From contig JAVEEO010000562.1 of NCBI GenBank assembly GCA_030840415.1, positions 1-18,067 on the forward strand: a DNA stretch of 18,067 nucleotides, in the 5' to 3' direction. The DNA is from Pseudonocardiales bacterium (GTDB taxonomy: Bacteria; Actinomycetota; Actinomycetes; Mycobacteriales; Jatrophihabitantaceae). Below, one piece after another: positions 6,695-12,711 of this stretch (within the stretch, counting starts at the first letter, position 1; every line of letters begins with the position of its first letter). The notes under the pieces are model-generated. The model saw only the letters and a list, made by a program, of their open reading frames with translations, ran no database searches and was not told where the DNA came from. The translations under genes were made by a program, and so were the position numbers.

Positions 6695-7135
6695 GTGTTA
6701 CCTGATCCTGCGCCGGGCAAGAAGCCGAATTACGTCCCCGTTCAAATGAACGTCTGGTGGCATAGCGGTAGCCCGACCGAAATTCACATTACGACCGCGA
6801 ACGATCCCCGTTTCGACAACGGCAGTCAGAAGCAACCGGGTCTGCACCTCGCCGTCAGCTCCAACCCTCACAGCGCCAACTACAATCCGTCAGCCTTCAA
6901 CCGCTGCATTAAGGCGCTTGAGTACGAGAAGTTGCCAGCACCAGACCCCGTCCCGGAGCACAATCGCCAGTTGCGCTCGCGCAATCGCGTCATCTCAGCG
7001 ATCGAGATGAAGGTGCAGCACGGGCCGTGCTCCTGCGAATGCCCGGGGTGTGACCAAGGCACGCATTGCATGAAGGAAGCCAAGGGTTGCGGCTACCGTC
7101 GTCGGCCGCGTCAAGACGGTGGCGCGCGCGACTGA
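6695..7135 (+). CDS. Unrecognised Cys-rich protein, mobile-element-like
   Basis: This 146-residue protein begins at GTG 6695, with GGAGG 4 bases upstream. Residues about 1-75 are polar and aromatic, with segments such as KKPNYVPVQMNVWWH, ITTANDPRFDNGS and HLAVSSNPHSANYNPSAFNRC. Residues about 109-132 hold a cysteine cluster, C-x-C-x-C-x2-C-x5-C-x5-C, which could bind a metal. The C-terminus is basic. I recall proteins with a similar PNYVPV...NVWWH...DPRF...SSNP pattern as hypothetical proteins in actinobacterial integrative elements, but no function is known to me. G+C is visibly lower than in the flanking fur and nitrobindin genes, which fits acquisition. It has its own strong promoter and ends at a 17-bp terminator hairpin. 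Confidence 0.7.
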   Translation: MLPDPAPGKKPNYVPVQMNVWWHSGSPTEIHITTANDPRFDNGSQKQPGLHLAVSSNPHSANYNPSAFNRCIKALEYEKLPAPDPVPEHNRQLRSRNRVISAIEMKVQHGPCSCECPGCDQGTHCMKEAKGCGYRRRPRQDGGARD

Positions 7136-7150
7136 CAAGCCCAGAACAAG

Positions 7151-7187
7151 CGACTGCCCCCGACCGGCAACCGGTCGGGGGCAGTCG
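7151..7187. terminator. Perfect 17-bp bidirectional terminator hairpin
   Basis: CGACTGCCCCCGACCGG (7151-7167) and its exact complement (7171-7187) flank a 3-base loop, CAA. It sits 15 bases after the stop of the Cys-rich ORF and 10 bases after the stop of the convergent ribbon-helix-helix gene, so it probably serves both. There is no T-tract, as is common for actinobacterial terminators. Confidence 0.8.
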
Positions 7188-7197
7188 TGTGAGTCGG

Positions 7198-7386
7198 CTA
7201 GGCCACGGCTTGCCGGGCCTCCCGAAGTGCCAGTTCACGGACGAACGTCGCCACGCTTACCCCTGAGCGTTGCGCGTGCTGCTGGATCAGCAGCAGTTCC
7301 TCCTCCGACACCCGAGCGCCGAGCAGCAGCTGCCGCTGCCGGTTGTTCGATCCTCACCTCCGTCGTTGTTTTCCTTCCGCTGCCAT
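7198..7386 (-). pseudogene. Ribbon-helix-helix (MobC/CopG-like) gene with in-frame TGA
   Basis: From ATG 7384-7386 the frame reads MAAEGKQRRR, then TGA (7354-7356), then 51 further residues to TAG 7198-7200. The downstream part contains RQLLLGARVSEEELLLIQQHA followed by QRSGVSVATFVRELALREARQAVA. That is a typical ribbon-helix-helix pattern: a beta strand, helix, G-x-S turn and second helix, as in MobC-type relaxosome proteins and CopG-like repressors. The basic stretch runs straight through the stop, and a CGA (Arg) to TGA change would explain it, giving a 62-residue protein. An alternative is restart at GTG 7309-7311, which would lose the DNA-contacting strand. The gene converges on the Cys-rich ORF and shares its terminator, which supports it having been a real transcription unit. 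Its family suggests a mobile-element remnant. Confidence 0.55.
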
Positions 7387-7440
7387 CGGTCGCCTGCTAC
7401 GGCTACGCGACCCTTTCGCTCCCGTTGTAGGCGGCGCAGC

Positions 7441-7986
7441 TCAGTCCCGGGTCAGCGTGGCATTGAGGTGCGGGTGGTAGTCCCCGGCCGTCAACGCCAA
7501 CTCCTGGGCATAGCCCAGCTGATCACCGGTCAGCGCGTACAGCCGGCGCTCGCCGGCAACCTGCTTGGCCGAGCGGGTGAAACCCACGCCGATGCTGGCC
7601 AGCTCCCAGCGGGAGTCGCCGGCCACGCCGGTGAACACCTCGACGATGCCCACCGCGGTCGCCAACACCAGCTCCAACTCGTCAGCGCCAGCACCCATCC
7701 GCAGGAAGCCGTTCTCCCGGAACGCCGCGCGCAGCACCGAACCGTCCGGATTCAGCAGCCAGGTGCGCGACTCATACGACAGGAACGGCCTGCCGTCGTG
7801 GGCGAAGCTCACTCGCTGGGCGTAGCGGAACTCTTCGCCGGTGGCGGGCTTCGCGCCGTTGCCGAATCCGGACCACCTGCCCACCAGCGGCAGCACCGCC
7901 AGCAACGCCTGGTTGATCTCCGGACCCGAGCGCAGGTCGGTGCTGTCGGCGGGTTCGGGGACGCCGGACCCGGATGGCTGGAGCAC
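7441..7986 (-). CDS. Nitrobindin / FABP-like heme-binding protein (DUF1794)
   Basis: This 181-residue protein of the bacterial nitrobindin/THAP4-like beta-barrel family carries G36-R-W-S-G-F-G42, the conserved GxWxGxG lipocalin-like signature of the group. The C-terminal HPHLNATLTRD segment has a histidine (H173) at the expected position of the heme ligand. The family binds ferric heme in a ten-stranded barrel and is linked to nitric oxide or peroxynitrite chemistry; the M. tuberculosis relative lies in the corresponding neighbourhood as I recall it. The GTG start (7984-7986) follows directly on the TAG of the small membrane ORF, so the two are likely one operon with coupled translation. The first 20 residues look unstructured. 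The three start residues before the barrel are not constrained by the sequence. Confidence 0.88.
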   Translation of the reverse strand: MLQPSGSGVPEPADSTDLRSGPEINQALLAVLPLVGRWSGFGNGAKPATGEEFRYAQRVSFAHDGRPFLSYESRTWLLNPDGSVLRAAFRENGFLRMGAGADELELVLATAVGIVEVFTGVAGDSRWELASIGVGFTRSAKQVAGERRLYALTGDQLGYAQELALTAGDYHPHLNATLTRD

Positions 7987-8085
7987 CTACTGCTGACCCG
8001 CGAACAGCTTGCCGACGATCAGTGCGGCCATGCCGCCGATCGCCAGGAAGGCGACGATGAGCAGGATGATGAAAAACGACTCCAT
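7987..8085 (-). CDS. 32-aa single-span membrane peptide
   Basis: ATG 8083-8085 to TAG 7987-7989 encodes MESFFIILLIVAFLAIGGMA followed by ALIVGKLFAGQQ. The first 28 residues are almost continuously hydrophobic, enough for one membrane span, with a short polar tail. Its stop directly abuts the GTG of the nitrobindin gene, suggesting an operon. No Shine-Dalgarno sequence is seen. TACCCT, 8 bases before the ATG, could be a -10 element giving a leaderless transcript, but no -35 box is clear. No family is recognised; conservation of the span with the nitrobindin gene would be the test. Confidence 0.55.
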   Translation of the reverse strand: MESFFIILLIVAFLAIGGMAALIVGKLFAGQQ

Positions 8086-8105
8086 GGAAGGACAGGGTAG
8101 TCGCA

Positions 8106-8477
8106 GTGGATATCGCACCCCGCTCACTGATCATCAAGTGCACCGCCGGTGCCGAGGACGCCGAGCGCTGCGCGCAGGCGTTTACCGTGGCTGCCACCGC
8201 GACGGCCTCGGGCGCCGCCGTCTCGCTGTGGTTGACCGGCGACGCCGCCTGGTTCGGCCTGCCCGGCCGGGCCGAGCACTTCGTGCTACCGCACTCCGCA
8301 CCGCTGGCGCAGTTGCGCGACGCGGTACTCGAACTGGGCACGCTGACGGTCTGTACCCAGTGCGCCCAGCGGCGGGCCATCACGGCTGACCAGCTGCTCC
8401 CGGGCGTCCGGATCGCCGGCTCGGCAACCTTCGTCGACGAGATCCTGCGACCGGACGCCCAGGCGCTGGTCTACTGA
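8106..8477 (+). CDS. DsrE/DsrF-like small sulfur-relay-type protein
   Basis: This 123-residue protein has a DsrE/F-like pattern: an opening strand SLIIKCTAGAEDAERCAQAF, then a repeated strand-helix layout, AAVSLWLTGDAAWFGLPGRA, and the conserved region ELGTLTVCTQCAQRRAITADQLLPGVRIAG. C83 and C86 form a C-x2-C pair in the place where sulfur-carrying DsrE-type proteins often hold their reactive cysteine. Family members pass sulfane sulfur between enzymes in the cytoplasm or work as peroxiredoxin-like partners; the actual partner here is unknown. Proximity to a rhodanese and SseC fits sulfur handling. The start is GTG 8106 without a clear ribosome site. It is divergent from the small membrane ORF (20 bases apart) and converges on sseC with 22 bases between stops. 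Confidence 0.8.
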   Translation: MDIAPRSLIIKCTAGAEDAERCAQAFTVAATATASGAAVSLWLTGDAAWFGLPGRAEHFVLPHSAPLAQLRDAVLELGTLTVCTQCAQRRAITADQLLPGVRIAGSATFVDEILRPDAQALVY

Positions 8478-8499
8478 CGCTCAGTACACAGCTATCGGG

Positions 8500-8799
8500 T
8501 CAGGACAGCACCAGCGATGCCTCGACCAGGCCGGGACCGGACGCGCTGACCGGCTGGCGCACCGAACCGGAGTTGTGCAGCACCGACAACGTCCACTCGC
8601 CGGGAGCGGCGAAGAACCGGTAGTCGCCGGTGGCCGAGGTCAGCACCTCGGCGGTGAACTCGCCGGTGGAATCGAGCAGCCGTACGTAGGCTCCTGGCAC
8701 CGGGGCGTCACCCTTGGAAACCGTCCCGTAGATCACGGTCTCCTTGGTGATGTCGACGTTCGGCGGCAGGGTGGGGGCTTGGGGCGGGGCTCCGCACAT
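8500..8799 (-). CDS. sseC: SseC-like DUF1416 protein
   Basis: This 99-residue DUF1416 protein carries the family signature throughout: N-terminal MCGAPPQ, then ITKETVIYGTVSKGDAPVPG, AYVRLLDSTGEFTAEV, SATGDYRFFAAPGEWTLSVL and a conserved end. The fold is a small beta sandwich like carboxypeptidase regulatory domains. In mycobacteria the equivalent gene (sseC) follows the thiosulfate sulfurtransferase gene cysA2. The biochemical role is unknown, but association with the rhodanese is consistent across actinobacteria, so a helper role in sulfur transfer is inferred. Here 123 bases of repetitive sequence separate it from the sulfurtransferase gene instead of the usual tight spacing. The ATG at 8797-8799 has AGAGGAAGTG about 9 bases upstream, part of that repeat. 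Confidence 0.92.
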   Translation of the reverse strand: MCGAPPQAPTLPPNVDITKETVIYGTVSKGDAPVPGAYVRLLDSTGEFTAEVLTSATGDYRFFAAPGEWTLSVLHNSGSVRQPVSASGPGLVEASLVLS

Positions 8800-8807
8800 T
8801 TTCAGGT

Positions 8808-8910
8808 CACTTCCTCTTCGCGCGAGCGCTCATCGGCCACTCGCTCCGGTCCTCGCTCGCTGGCGCTCGCCGCGAGCCTCACTCGCTGAACACTTCCTCT
8901 TCGCGCGAGC
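8808..8910. repeat. Direct repeat and CGAGC-rich insert between sseC and the sulfurtransferase
   Basis: CACTTCCTCTTCGCGCGAGC occurs at 8808-8827 and again, identically, at 8891-8910; both are followed by TCATC (after a 2-base insertion in the first copy). Between them lies sequence full of the words CTCGCT, GCTCGC and CGCGAGC, able to form several stems. The whole 8800-8922 interval looks like a repetitive intergenic insertion between two genes that are normally adjacent. One copy supplies the ribosome site of sseC. Confidence 0.6.
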
Positions 8911-8922
8911 TCATCAGTGGGT

Positions 8923-9753
8923 TCAGCCCTTCTCGATCGGGACGCCGATCAGCGAGCCGTACTCGGTCCACGAGCCGTCGTAGTTCTTGACGTTGGGGTG
9001 GCCGAGCAGCTCGTGCAGCACGAACCAGGTGTGGCTGGAGCGCTCACCGATCCGGCAGTAGGCGATGGTGTCCTTGCTGGTGTCCAGGCCCGCGTCGCCG
9101 TAGAGCTTGGTCAGCTCGTCGTCGGACTTGAAGGTGCCGTCCTCGTTGGCCGCCTTGGACCACGGCACGTTCACCGCGGTGGGGATGTGGCCGCCACGCT
9201 GCGACTGCTCCTGCGGCAGGTGCGCCGGCGCCAGCAGCTTGCCGGAGAACTCGTCGGGCGAGCGGACGTCCACCAGGTTCTTGGTGCCGATCGCCGCGAT
9301 CGCCTCGTCGCGGAACGCCCGGATCGAGGTGTCCTGGGCCTGGGCGCGGTATTCGGTCGCCGGCCGCAAGACCTCGTCCTTGGACAGCTCGCGGCCTTCC
9401 AGCTCCCACTTCTTGCGGCCGCCGTCGAGCAGCTTGACTTGCGCGTGGCCGTAGAGCTTGAAGTACCAGTACGCGTACGCGGCGAACCAGTTGTTGTTAC
9501 CGCCGTAGAGCACGACGGTGTCGTCGTTGCCGATGCCCTTGGCCGACAGCAGCTTCTCGAACGCTTCCTTGCTGAGTGCGTCACGCACCACCGGGTCCTG
9601 CAGGTCGGCCCGCCAGTCCAGCTTGACGGCACCGGCGATGTGGCCGGTGTCGTAGGCGGCGGTGTCCTCGTCGACCTCGACGATCACAACGCCGGGGGTA
9701 TTGAGGTTCTCTTCGACCCAGTCGGCCGAGACGAGCGCTTCGGAGCGGCTCAT
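8923..9753 (-). CDS. cysA: Thiosulfate sulfurtransferase (tandem rhodanese, CysA2/SseA type)
   Basis: This 276-residue protein has two rhodanese domains. The N-terminal, inactive one (about 8-130) includes VIVEVDEDTAAYDTGHIAGAV. The C-terminal, active one (about 145-275) includes NLVDVRSPDEFSG, GGHIPTAVNVPW and the catalytic loop C233-R-I-G-E-R-S239. C233 accepts sulfane sulfur from thiosulfate and hands it to cyanide or, in cells, to thiols and sulfur-carrier proteins. The CRIGERS loop is the form I know from mycobacterial CysA2. The gene name clashes with the sulfate ABC transporter ATPase, which this is not. The ATG at 9751-9753 has AAGGAG 9 bases upstream. A Cys-codon leader peptide lies 136 bases upstream, and sseC follows downstream. 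Confidence 0.95.
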   Translation of the reverse strand: MSRSEALVSADWVEENLNTPGVVIVEVDEDTAAYDTGHIAGAVKLDWRADLQDPVVRDALSKEAFEKLLSAKGIGNDDTVVLYGGNNNWFAAYAYWYFKLYGHAQVKLLDGGRKKWELEGRELSKDEVLRPATEYRAQAQDTSIRAFRDEAIAAIGTKNLVDVRSPDEFSGKLLAPAHLPQEQSQRGGHIPTAVNVPWSKAANEDGTFKSDDELTKLYGDAGLDTSKDTIAYCRIGERSSHTWFVLHELLGHPNVKNYDGSWTEYGSLIGVPIEKG

Positions 9754-9889
9754 GATGGTTGTTCTCCTTGATCAGTAGGGGAGATCTACGACAGAACCTG
9801 GGGTACGCGGGTTGCCCTCGACTGTGGTGCGCATGCACACCCGGTGGACGAGCTGGGCAGTTCCGGCCGGTGCGGGACGGGCTACCCGA
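9754..9889 (-). promoter_or_regulatory. Putative attenuator region between leader peptide and sulfurtransferase
   Basis: The 136 bases between the leader stop and the sulfurtransferase ATG contain no gene. They hold a near-palindrome at 9826-9841 that, as minus-strand RNA, pairs GGUG with CACC and extends through a G-U pair toward a GCAUGC centre. A short GGG..CCC pair follows the leader stop. There is no T-tract. The region could carry alternative folds governed by ribosome progress through the leader, but I cannot derive a convincing terminator/antiterminator pair by eye. Confidence 0.3.
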
Positions 9890-9964
9890 TCAGCGAGGGG
9901 GACACAGCGCGCTGCCGACGCGGCAGAGATCCACCGCGCGGCGGCAGGTAAGCAGCTGGCCCAT
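9890..9964 (-). CDS. 24-aa Cys-containing leader peptide
   Basis: ATG (9962-9964) to TGA (9890-9892) encodes MGQLLTCRRAVDLCRVGSAL followed by CPPR. The core pattern RR-x-VDL-C-RV-x-SA-x-C matches the small leader peptides found upstream of sulfur-metabolism genes in many actinobacteria. It has Cys codons at positions 7, 14 and 21. In mycobacteria, leaderless Cys-rich short ORFs of this kind act as cysteine-responsive attenuators: ribosomes stalling at Cys codons when Cys-tRNA is scarce raise expression of the downstream genes. Here the downstream gene is the sulfurtransferase and then sseC. No ribosome site precedes the ATG, and a promoter is placed to give a leader of 0-2 bases, which also fits. 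The peptide itself probably has no function; its translation is the signal. Confidence 0.72.
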   Translation of the reverse strand: MGQLLTCRRAVDLCRVGSALCPPR

Positions 9965-9973
9965 AATGGCCTC

Positions 9974-10002
9974 AGCCTAGCCACCGGACCCTGACCGGCC
10001 AA
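9974..10002 (-). promoter_or_regulatory. Promoter for the leader peptide and sulfurtransferase operon
   Basis: On the minus strand TTGGCC (9997-10002) and TAGGCT (9974-9979) are separated by exactly 17 bases. The -10 box ends 9 bases before the A of the leader ATG (9964), so the transcript would start on or within 1-2 bases of the start codon, as expected for a leaderless leader peptide. Confidence 0.6.
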
Positions 10003-10102
10003 GTGGCGGGATGGCGCCGGCGAAGCGCTGAGGATCAGCCGGGTAGCGCCGGCCCGGCCCAGCGGTCTCGAACCCCCGCAGTCCGGACCTGCCGTCTCGA
10101 GC

Positions 10103-11050
10103 TCAGCGGGTCGAGCTCAGCGCGTTGACCAGGACGTAGGCGGCCGGCGTGCTCAGCGCCACGGTCATCAGCACGGCGGCCAGCGGGCGCAGCCGGACGG
10201 TGCGGCTCACCGGGCCGGCGGTGCCCGGCGCGGCCAGGCCGGAGTGCACGCCGCTGAACGCCGCACCGATCGAGAGCAGGCAGGCCACCGCGGCAATCGC
10301 GGCGCCCAGGAAGGCACCCCGGCCGCCCATGAAGTCGATCACCCGGCGCAGGCTGAGCAACCCCACCATCGCCCCGACCAGCACCCCGACGACCACGGCC
10401 GGCAGCCCGCGGTCCACGGCCGGGTCGAACCGCGGCGCCGGATACACCGCATCGGTGAAGTGGGCTGCCACCAGGCCGGCGGTGATCGCGCCGAGCACCG
10501 CCGGCGTGAGAATGTCGCCGTTGCCCTGCGCGCGCAGCACCAGCAGGCCGGTCAGGGCCACCAGTGCCACCAGCAGCACGGTGATGTCGGCCAGCGATTC
10601 CAGTACCCGGGTGCGCACCACGCCGCGGCTGAGCTGGTGGGCGAACAGCAGCGGCACCGCCATCCCCAGCACGCCGAGCACCGGTGAGTAGCCGCTGTCG
10701 GGCCAGTGCAGGACGGTGGCGTCGGCGCCCGCGGCTGCCAGCACCGCCAGCACCAGCCCACCGCGGCGGCCGGGCACCGAGGTGCCGAACAGCCAGCTGA
10801 GCGCCAATAGCAGCTGCACCAGGCCGATCGCCACCAGCAGCGGCACCCGGCCCAGATAGGACCCGGCGGCCAGCACCCCGCCGGTCAGCGCGGTGAGCAC
10901 CGCCAGCTGGATCTGCGCCACGCCGGCCGCGGTCGACGGCCGGCCGCCGGACGGTTGCGGGTCGGAACCCTGGCCATCGGAAGCCTGGCCATCGGAAGCC
11001 TGGCCATTGGACGGCTGCTGATCGGGCGTTGCGGCGCTGTCCACGGTCAC
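10103..11050 (-). CDS. Polytopic membrane protein with pentapeptide-repeat N-terminus
   Basis: This 315-residue protein starts at GTG 11048-11050, overlapping the hydrolase TGA by 4 bp (GTGA); GTG 11044 is an alternative. The first ~40 residues are polar and repetitive (DQQPS, NGQAS, DGQAS, DGQGS, DPQPS) and are probably cytoplasmic and disordered. Residues ~45-310 contain about eight or nine hydrophobic helices, for example LAVLTALTGGVLAAGSYLG, LLVAIGLVQLLLALSWLFG, VLLVALVALTGLLVL and VVVGVLVGAMVGLLSL, ending with VALSTPAAYVLVNALSSTR. I recognise no transporter or enzyme motif. The neighbouring M. tuberculosis locus also has a hypothetical membrane or exported protein near glnR, so this may be a conserved but uncharacterised component. 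A longer reading of this frame to 12328 runs across glnR and the hydrolase and is spurious. Confidence 0.75.
   Translation of the reverse strand: MTVDSAATPDQQPSNGQASDGQASDGQGSDPQPSGGRPSTAAGVAQIQLAVLTALTGGVLAAGSYLGRVPLLVAIGLVQLLLALSWLFGTSVPGRRGGLVLAVLAAAGADATVLHWPDSGYSPVLGVLGMAVPLLFAHQLSRGVVRTRVLESLADITVLLVALVALTGLLVLRAQGNGDILTPAVLGAITAGLVAAHFTDAVYPAPRFDPAVDRGLPAVVVGVLVGAMVGLLSLRRVIDFMGGRGAFLGAAIAAVACLLSIGAAFSGVHSGLAAPGTAGPVSRTVRLRPLAAVLMTVALSTPAAYVLVNALSSTR
10949..11023 (-). repeat. 15-bp tandem repeat in coding sequence
   Basis: Five 15-bp units read on the plus strand. The inner three are nearly identical, GGAACCCTGGCCATC (10964-10978), GGAAGCCTGGCCATC (10979-10993) and GGAAGCCTGGCCATT (10994-11008), and are flanked by diverged units at 10949-10963 and 11009-11023. 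Each unit encodes a pentapeptide such as DGQAS in the N-terminus of the membrane protein, so copy-number changes keep the frame. Confidence 0.7.
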
Positions 11051-11871
11051 GGGTCCATGGTGGCAGACATGCCGACCGTCCTCCGGGCCCAGCCGGCGAT
11101 CCGCCCCAGCAGCTGGTCGGTGACGGAGTTCTCCGCATGCCCCATGCCGGGCTCGATCCACAGCTCGGCGTGCGGTGCCGCGGCGGCCAGCATCCGGGGG
11201 TGCTCCAGGCCGAAGTAGGGGTCGGCGTCGCCGTGCACCACCAGCAGGGGCATGCCGGCCGAGGCCACCACCTCGACCGGCGAGGCCGGCAGCTCGTCCC
11301 AGCCGCCACCGACCCGGGTGCGGTACACCCGGTGCAGCACCAGCCGGCCCAGCCGGGTCTCCACGCCCAGGTGCAGGCGGCGCATCGGTTGGGTGCCACG
11401 CTCGTACCAGCGACCGGGCCCACTGACCGCGATCACCGCGTCCGGAGTGCCACCCAGGCCGGCATGCCGGATCACGATCGAGGCACCCATCGAGAAGCCG
11501 ATAGTGACGACGGGCACATCCGGGTGCCGGGCCCGCAGCCAGCCCAGCCCCGCTTCGACGTCGGCGGTCTCGTCCACCCCGATGGTCGACATGCCGCTGG
11601 AGGCCCCGTGCCCTCGGAAGTTCAGCACCAGCACCGACCCCCCGGATTCGCTCAGCGACCGGGCGATCCGCACCACCTGCGGCGTCCGCGAGGAGCCGGT
11701 GAAGCCGTGTCCGAGCAGGAAGGCAATGGGGCCAGCACCGTCCGAGGAGCCGCCCGGAGAGCCGCCCGGCTTGCCGTCGGGCACCTCCGCTGAAACATGG
11801 GCGTAATAGTCCGCCGATAGAACTATCCCGTCCGCTGTCCGAAGGCGCACAGGTTCCGGGCCCCTGATCAT
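11047..11871 (-). CDS. Alpha/beta-fold hydrolase
   Basis: This 274-residue alpha/beta hydrolase has the full catalytic set. LGHGFTGSS (53-61) forms the oxyanion region. The nucleophile elbow is G125-F-S-M-G129 with S127. The acid lies in VHGDADPYF (211-219, most likely D217). The histidine is in PGMGHAENS (241-249), H245. [10 protein letters not shown] (84-93) is typical of the lysophospholipase/peptidase-like branch. The substrate cannot be told from sequence; esterase, lipase or peptidase activity is possible. A Gly/Ser-rich loop (residues 33-46) interrupts the first strands. There is no signal peptide, so it acts in the cytoplasm. The ATG at 11869-11871 faces glnR across 50 bases, and the membrane-protein gene overlaps its stop by 4 bp, making a two-gene operon. 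Confidence 0.92.
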   Translation of the reverse strand: MIRGPEPVRLRTADGIVLSADYYAHVSAEVPDGKPGGSPGGSSDGAGPIAFLLGHGFTGSSRTPQVVRIARSLSESGGSVLVLNFRGHGASSGMSTIGVDETADVEAGLGWLRARHPDVPVVTIGFSMGASIVIRHAGLGGTPDAVIAVSGPGRWYERGTQPMRRLHLGVETRLGRLVLHRVYRTRVGGGWDELPASPVEVVASAGMPLLVVHGDADPYFGLEHPRMLAAAAPHAELWIEPGMGHAENSVTDQLLGRIAGWARRTVGMSATMDP

Positions 11872-11872
11872 G

Positions 11873-11885
11873 GCAACATTGTTGC
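11873..11885. promoter_or_regulatory. Dyad GCAACA-T-TGTTGC between hydrolase and glnR
   Basis: A perfect 6-bp inverted repeat with a one-base centre lies 1 base upstream of the hydrolase ATG and 36 bases upstream of glnR, inside the 50-base divergent region. Perfect symmetry with almost no spacer suits a dimeric DNA-binding protein. It does not look like the usual GlnR box. Confidence 0.3.
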
Positions 11886-11921
11886 TCAGTCCCTTCGTTA
11901 CCGGCCCCGCCGGGAGGCGTC

Positions 11922-12701
11922 ATGGAGATCTCCCTCCTCACCACGGCAGCGCAGCCGACCACCGAGGTACTGCCCGCCCTCGGCCTGCTGGGGCACCAGG
12001 TCAGCGTCGTCGACTTCGACGTCAGCCCGCTGCTGAGCACGACCTCGGACGCGGTGCTGATCGATGCTCGGTTCAACCTGGCCGGCGCACGGGCCTTCAC
12101 CAAGGTGCTGGCCACCGCCGGGCTGAACCTGCCGATCCTGGCGGTGTTGAAAGAGGGCGGCCTGGTCGCGCTGTCGGCGGACTGGGCGGTCGACGACGTG
12201 CTCCTGGACACCGCCGGCCCGGCCGAGGTCGACGCCCGGCTCCGACTGGCCCTGGCCCGGCGCAGCTCGGGCCTGGAGAGCGAACCGGGAGTGGTGAAGG
12301 TGGGCGAGCTCGTCATCGAGGAGGCCACCTACACCGCCAAGCTGCGCTCGAACGTCCTGGACCTGACCTACAAGGAGTTCGAGCTGCTGAAGTTCCTGGC
12401 TCAGCACCCGGGCCGGGTGTTCACCCGCTCGCACCTCTTGCAGGAGGTGTGGGGCTACGACTACTTCGGTGGCACCCGCACCGTCGACGTGCACGTGCGC
12501 CGGTTGCGCGCCAAGCTCGGCGTGGAGTCCGAGGCGCTGATCGGCACCGTCCGCAACGTCGGCTACAAGTTCGTCAAGCCGGCCGAGGCGGGGCTGCGGG
12601 CGCGCGGCTCGGACACCGCCGAGCCCGCTGAACCCACCGCGCTCACCGGCCGCGGCTACTCCCTCGGCGAACCGGCACAGCGGGATGGGATGGCCCGCTA
12701 G
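11922..12701 (+). CDS. glnR: Nitrogen-control response regulator GlnR
   Basis: This 259-residue OmpR-type regulator matches actinobacterial GlnR along its length. The receiver-like domain (about 1-112) has [13 protein letters not shown] [24 protein letters not shown] with D48, AVLKEGGL with K77, and [21 protein letters not shown]. The usual acidic pair for Mg2+ is not evident, as in orphan GlnR proteins that work without phosphorylation. The winged helix (about 125-220) has [39 protein letters not shown] and the recognition helix region [10 protein letters not shown]. GlnR activates or represses ammonium assimilation genes (glnA, amtB, nir and others). The tail from about residue 222 is variable and likely disordered. 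ATG 11922 has GGGAGG 4 bases upstream. mshD follows 10 bases after the stop, as in mycobacteria. Confidence 0.95.
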   Translation: MEISLLTTAAQPTTEVLPALGLLGHQVSVVDFDVSPLLSTTSDAVLIDARFNLAGARAFTKVLATAGLNLPILAVLKEGGLVALSADWAVDDVLLDTAGPAEVDARLRLALARRSSGLESEPGVVKVGELVIEEATYTAKLRSNVLDLTYKEFELLKFLAQHPGRVFTRSHLLQEVWGYDYFGGTRTVDVHVRRLRAKLGVESEALIGTVRNVGYKFVKPAEAGLRARGSDTAEPAEPTALTGRGYSLGEPAQRDGMAR

Positions 12702-12711
12702 CCTTGCCGGT

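Noticed and set aside
9772..9834. 20-codon ORF (MRTTVEGNPRTPGSVVDLPY) just upstream of the sulfurtransferase ATG
   Set aside because: It has no ribosome site or promoter and no Cys codons, and the upstream Cys leader explains the region better. It could still be a second short ORF, but the support is weak.
11051..12328. Extension of the membrane-protein frame up to 741 codons
   Set aside because: It would run antisense to glnR and through the hydrolase in another frame. The GTGA overlap at 11047-11050 marks the natural start.
12685..12711. Upstream ATG start for mshD
   Set aside because: It overlaps the end of glnR and adds nine residues unlike the family; GTG 12712 follows the glnR stop and begins a normal N-terminus.
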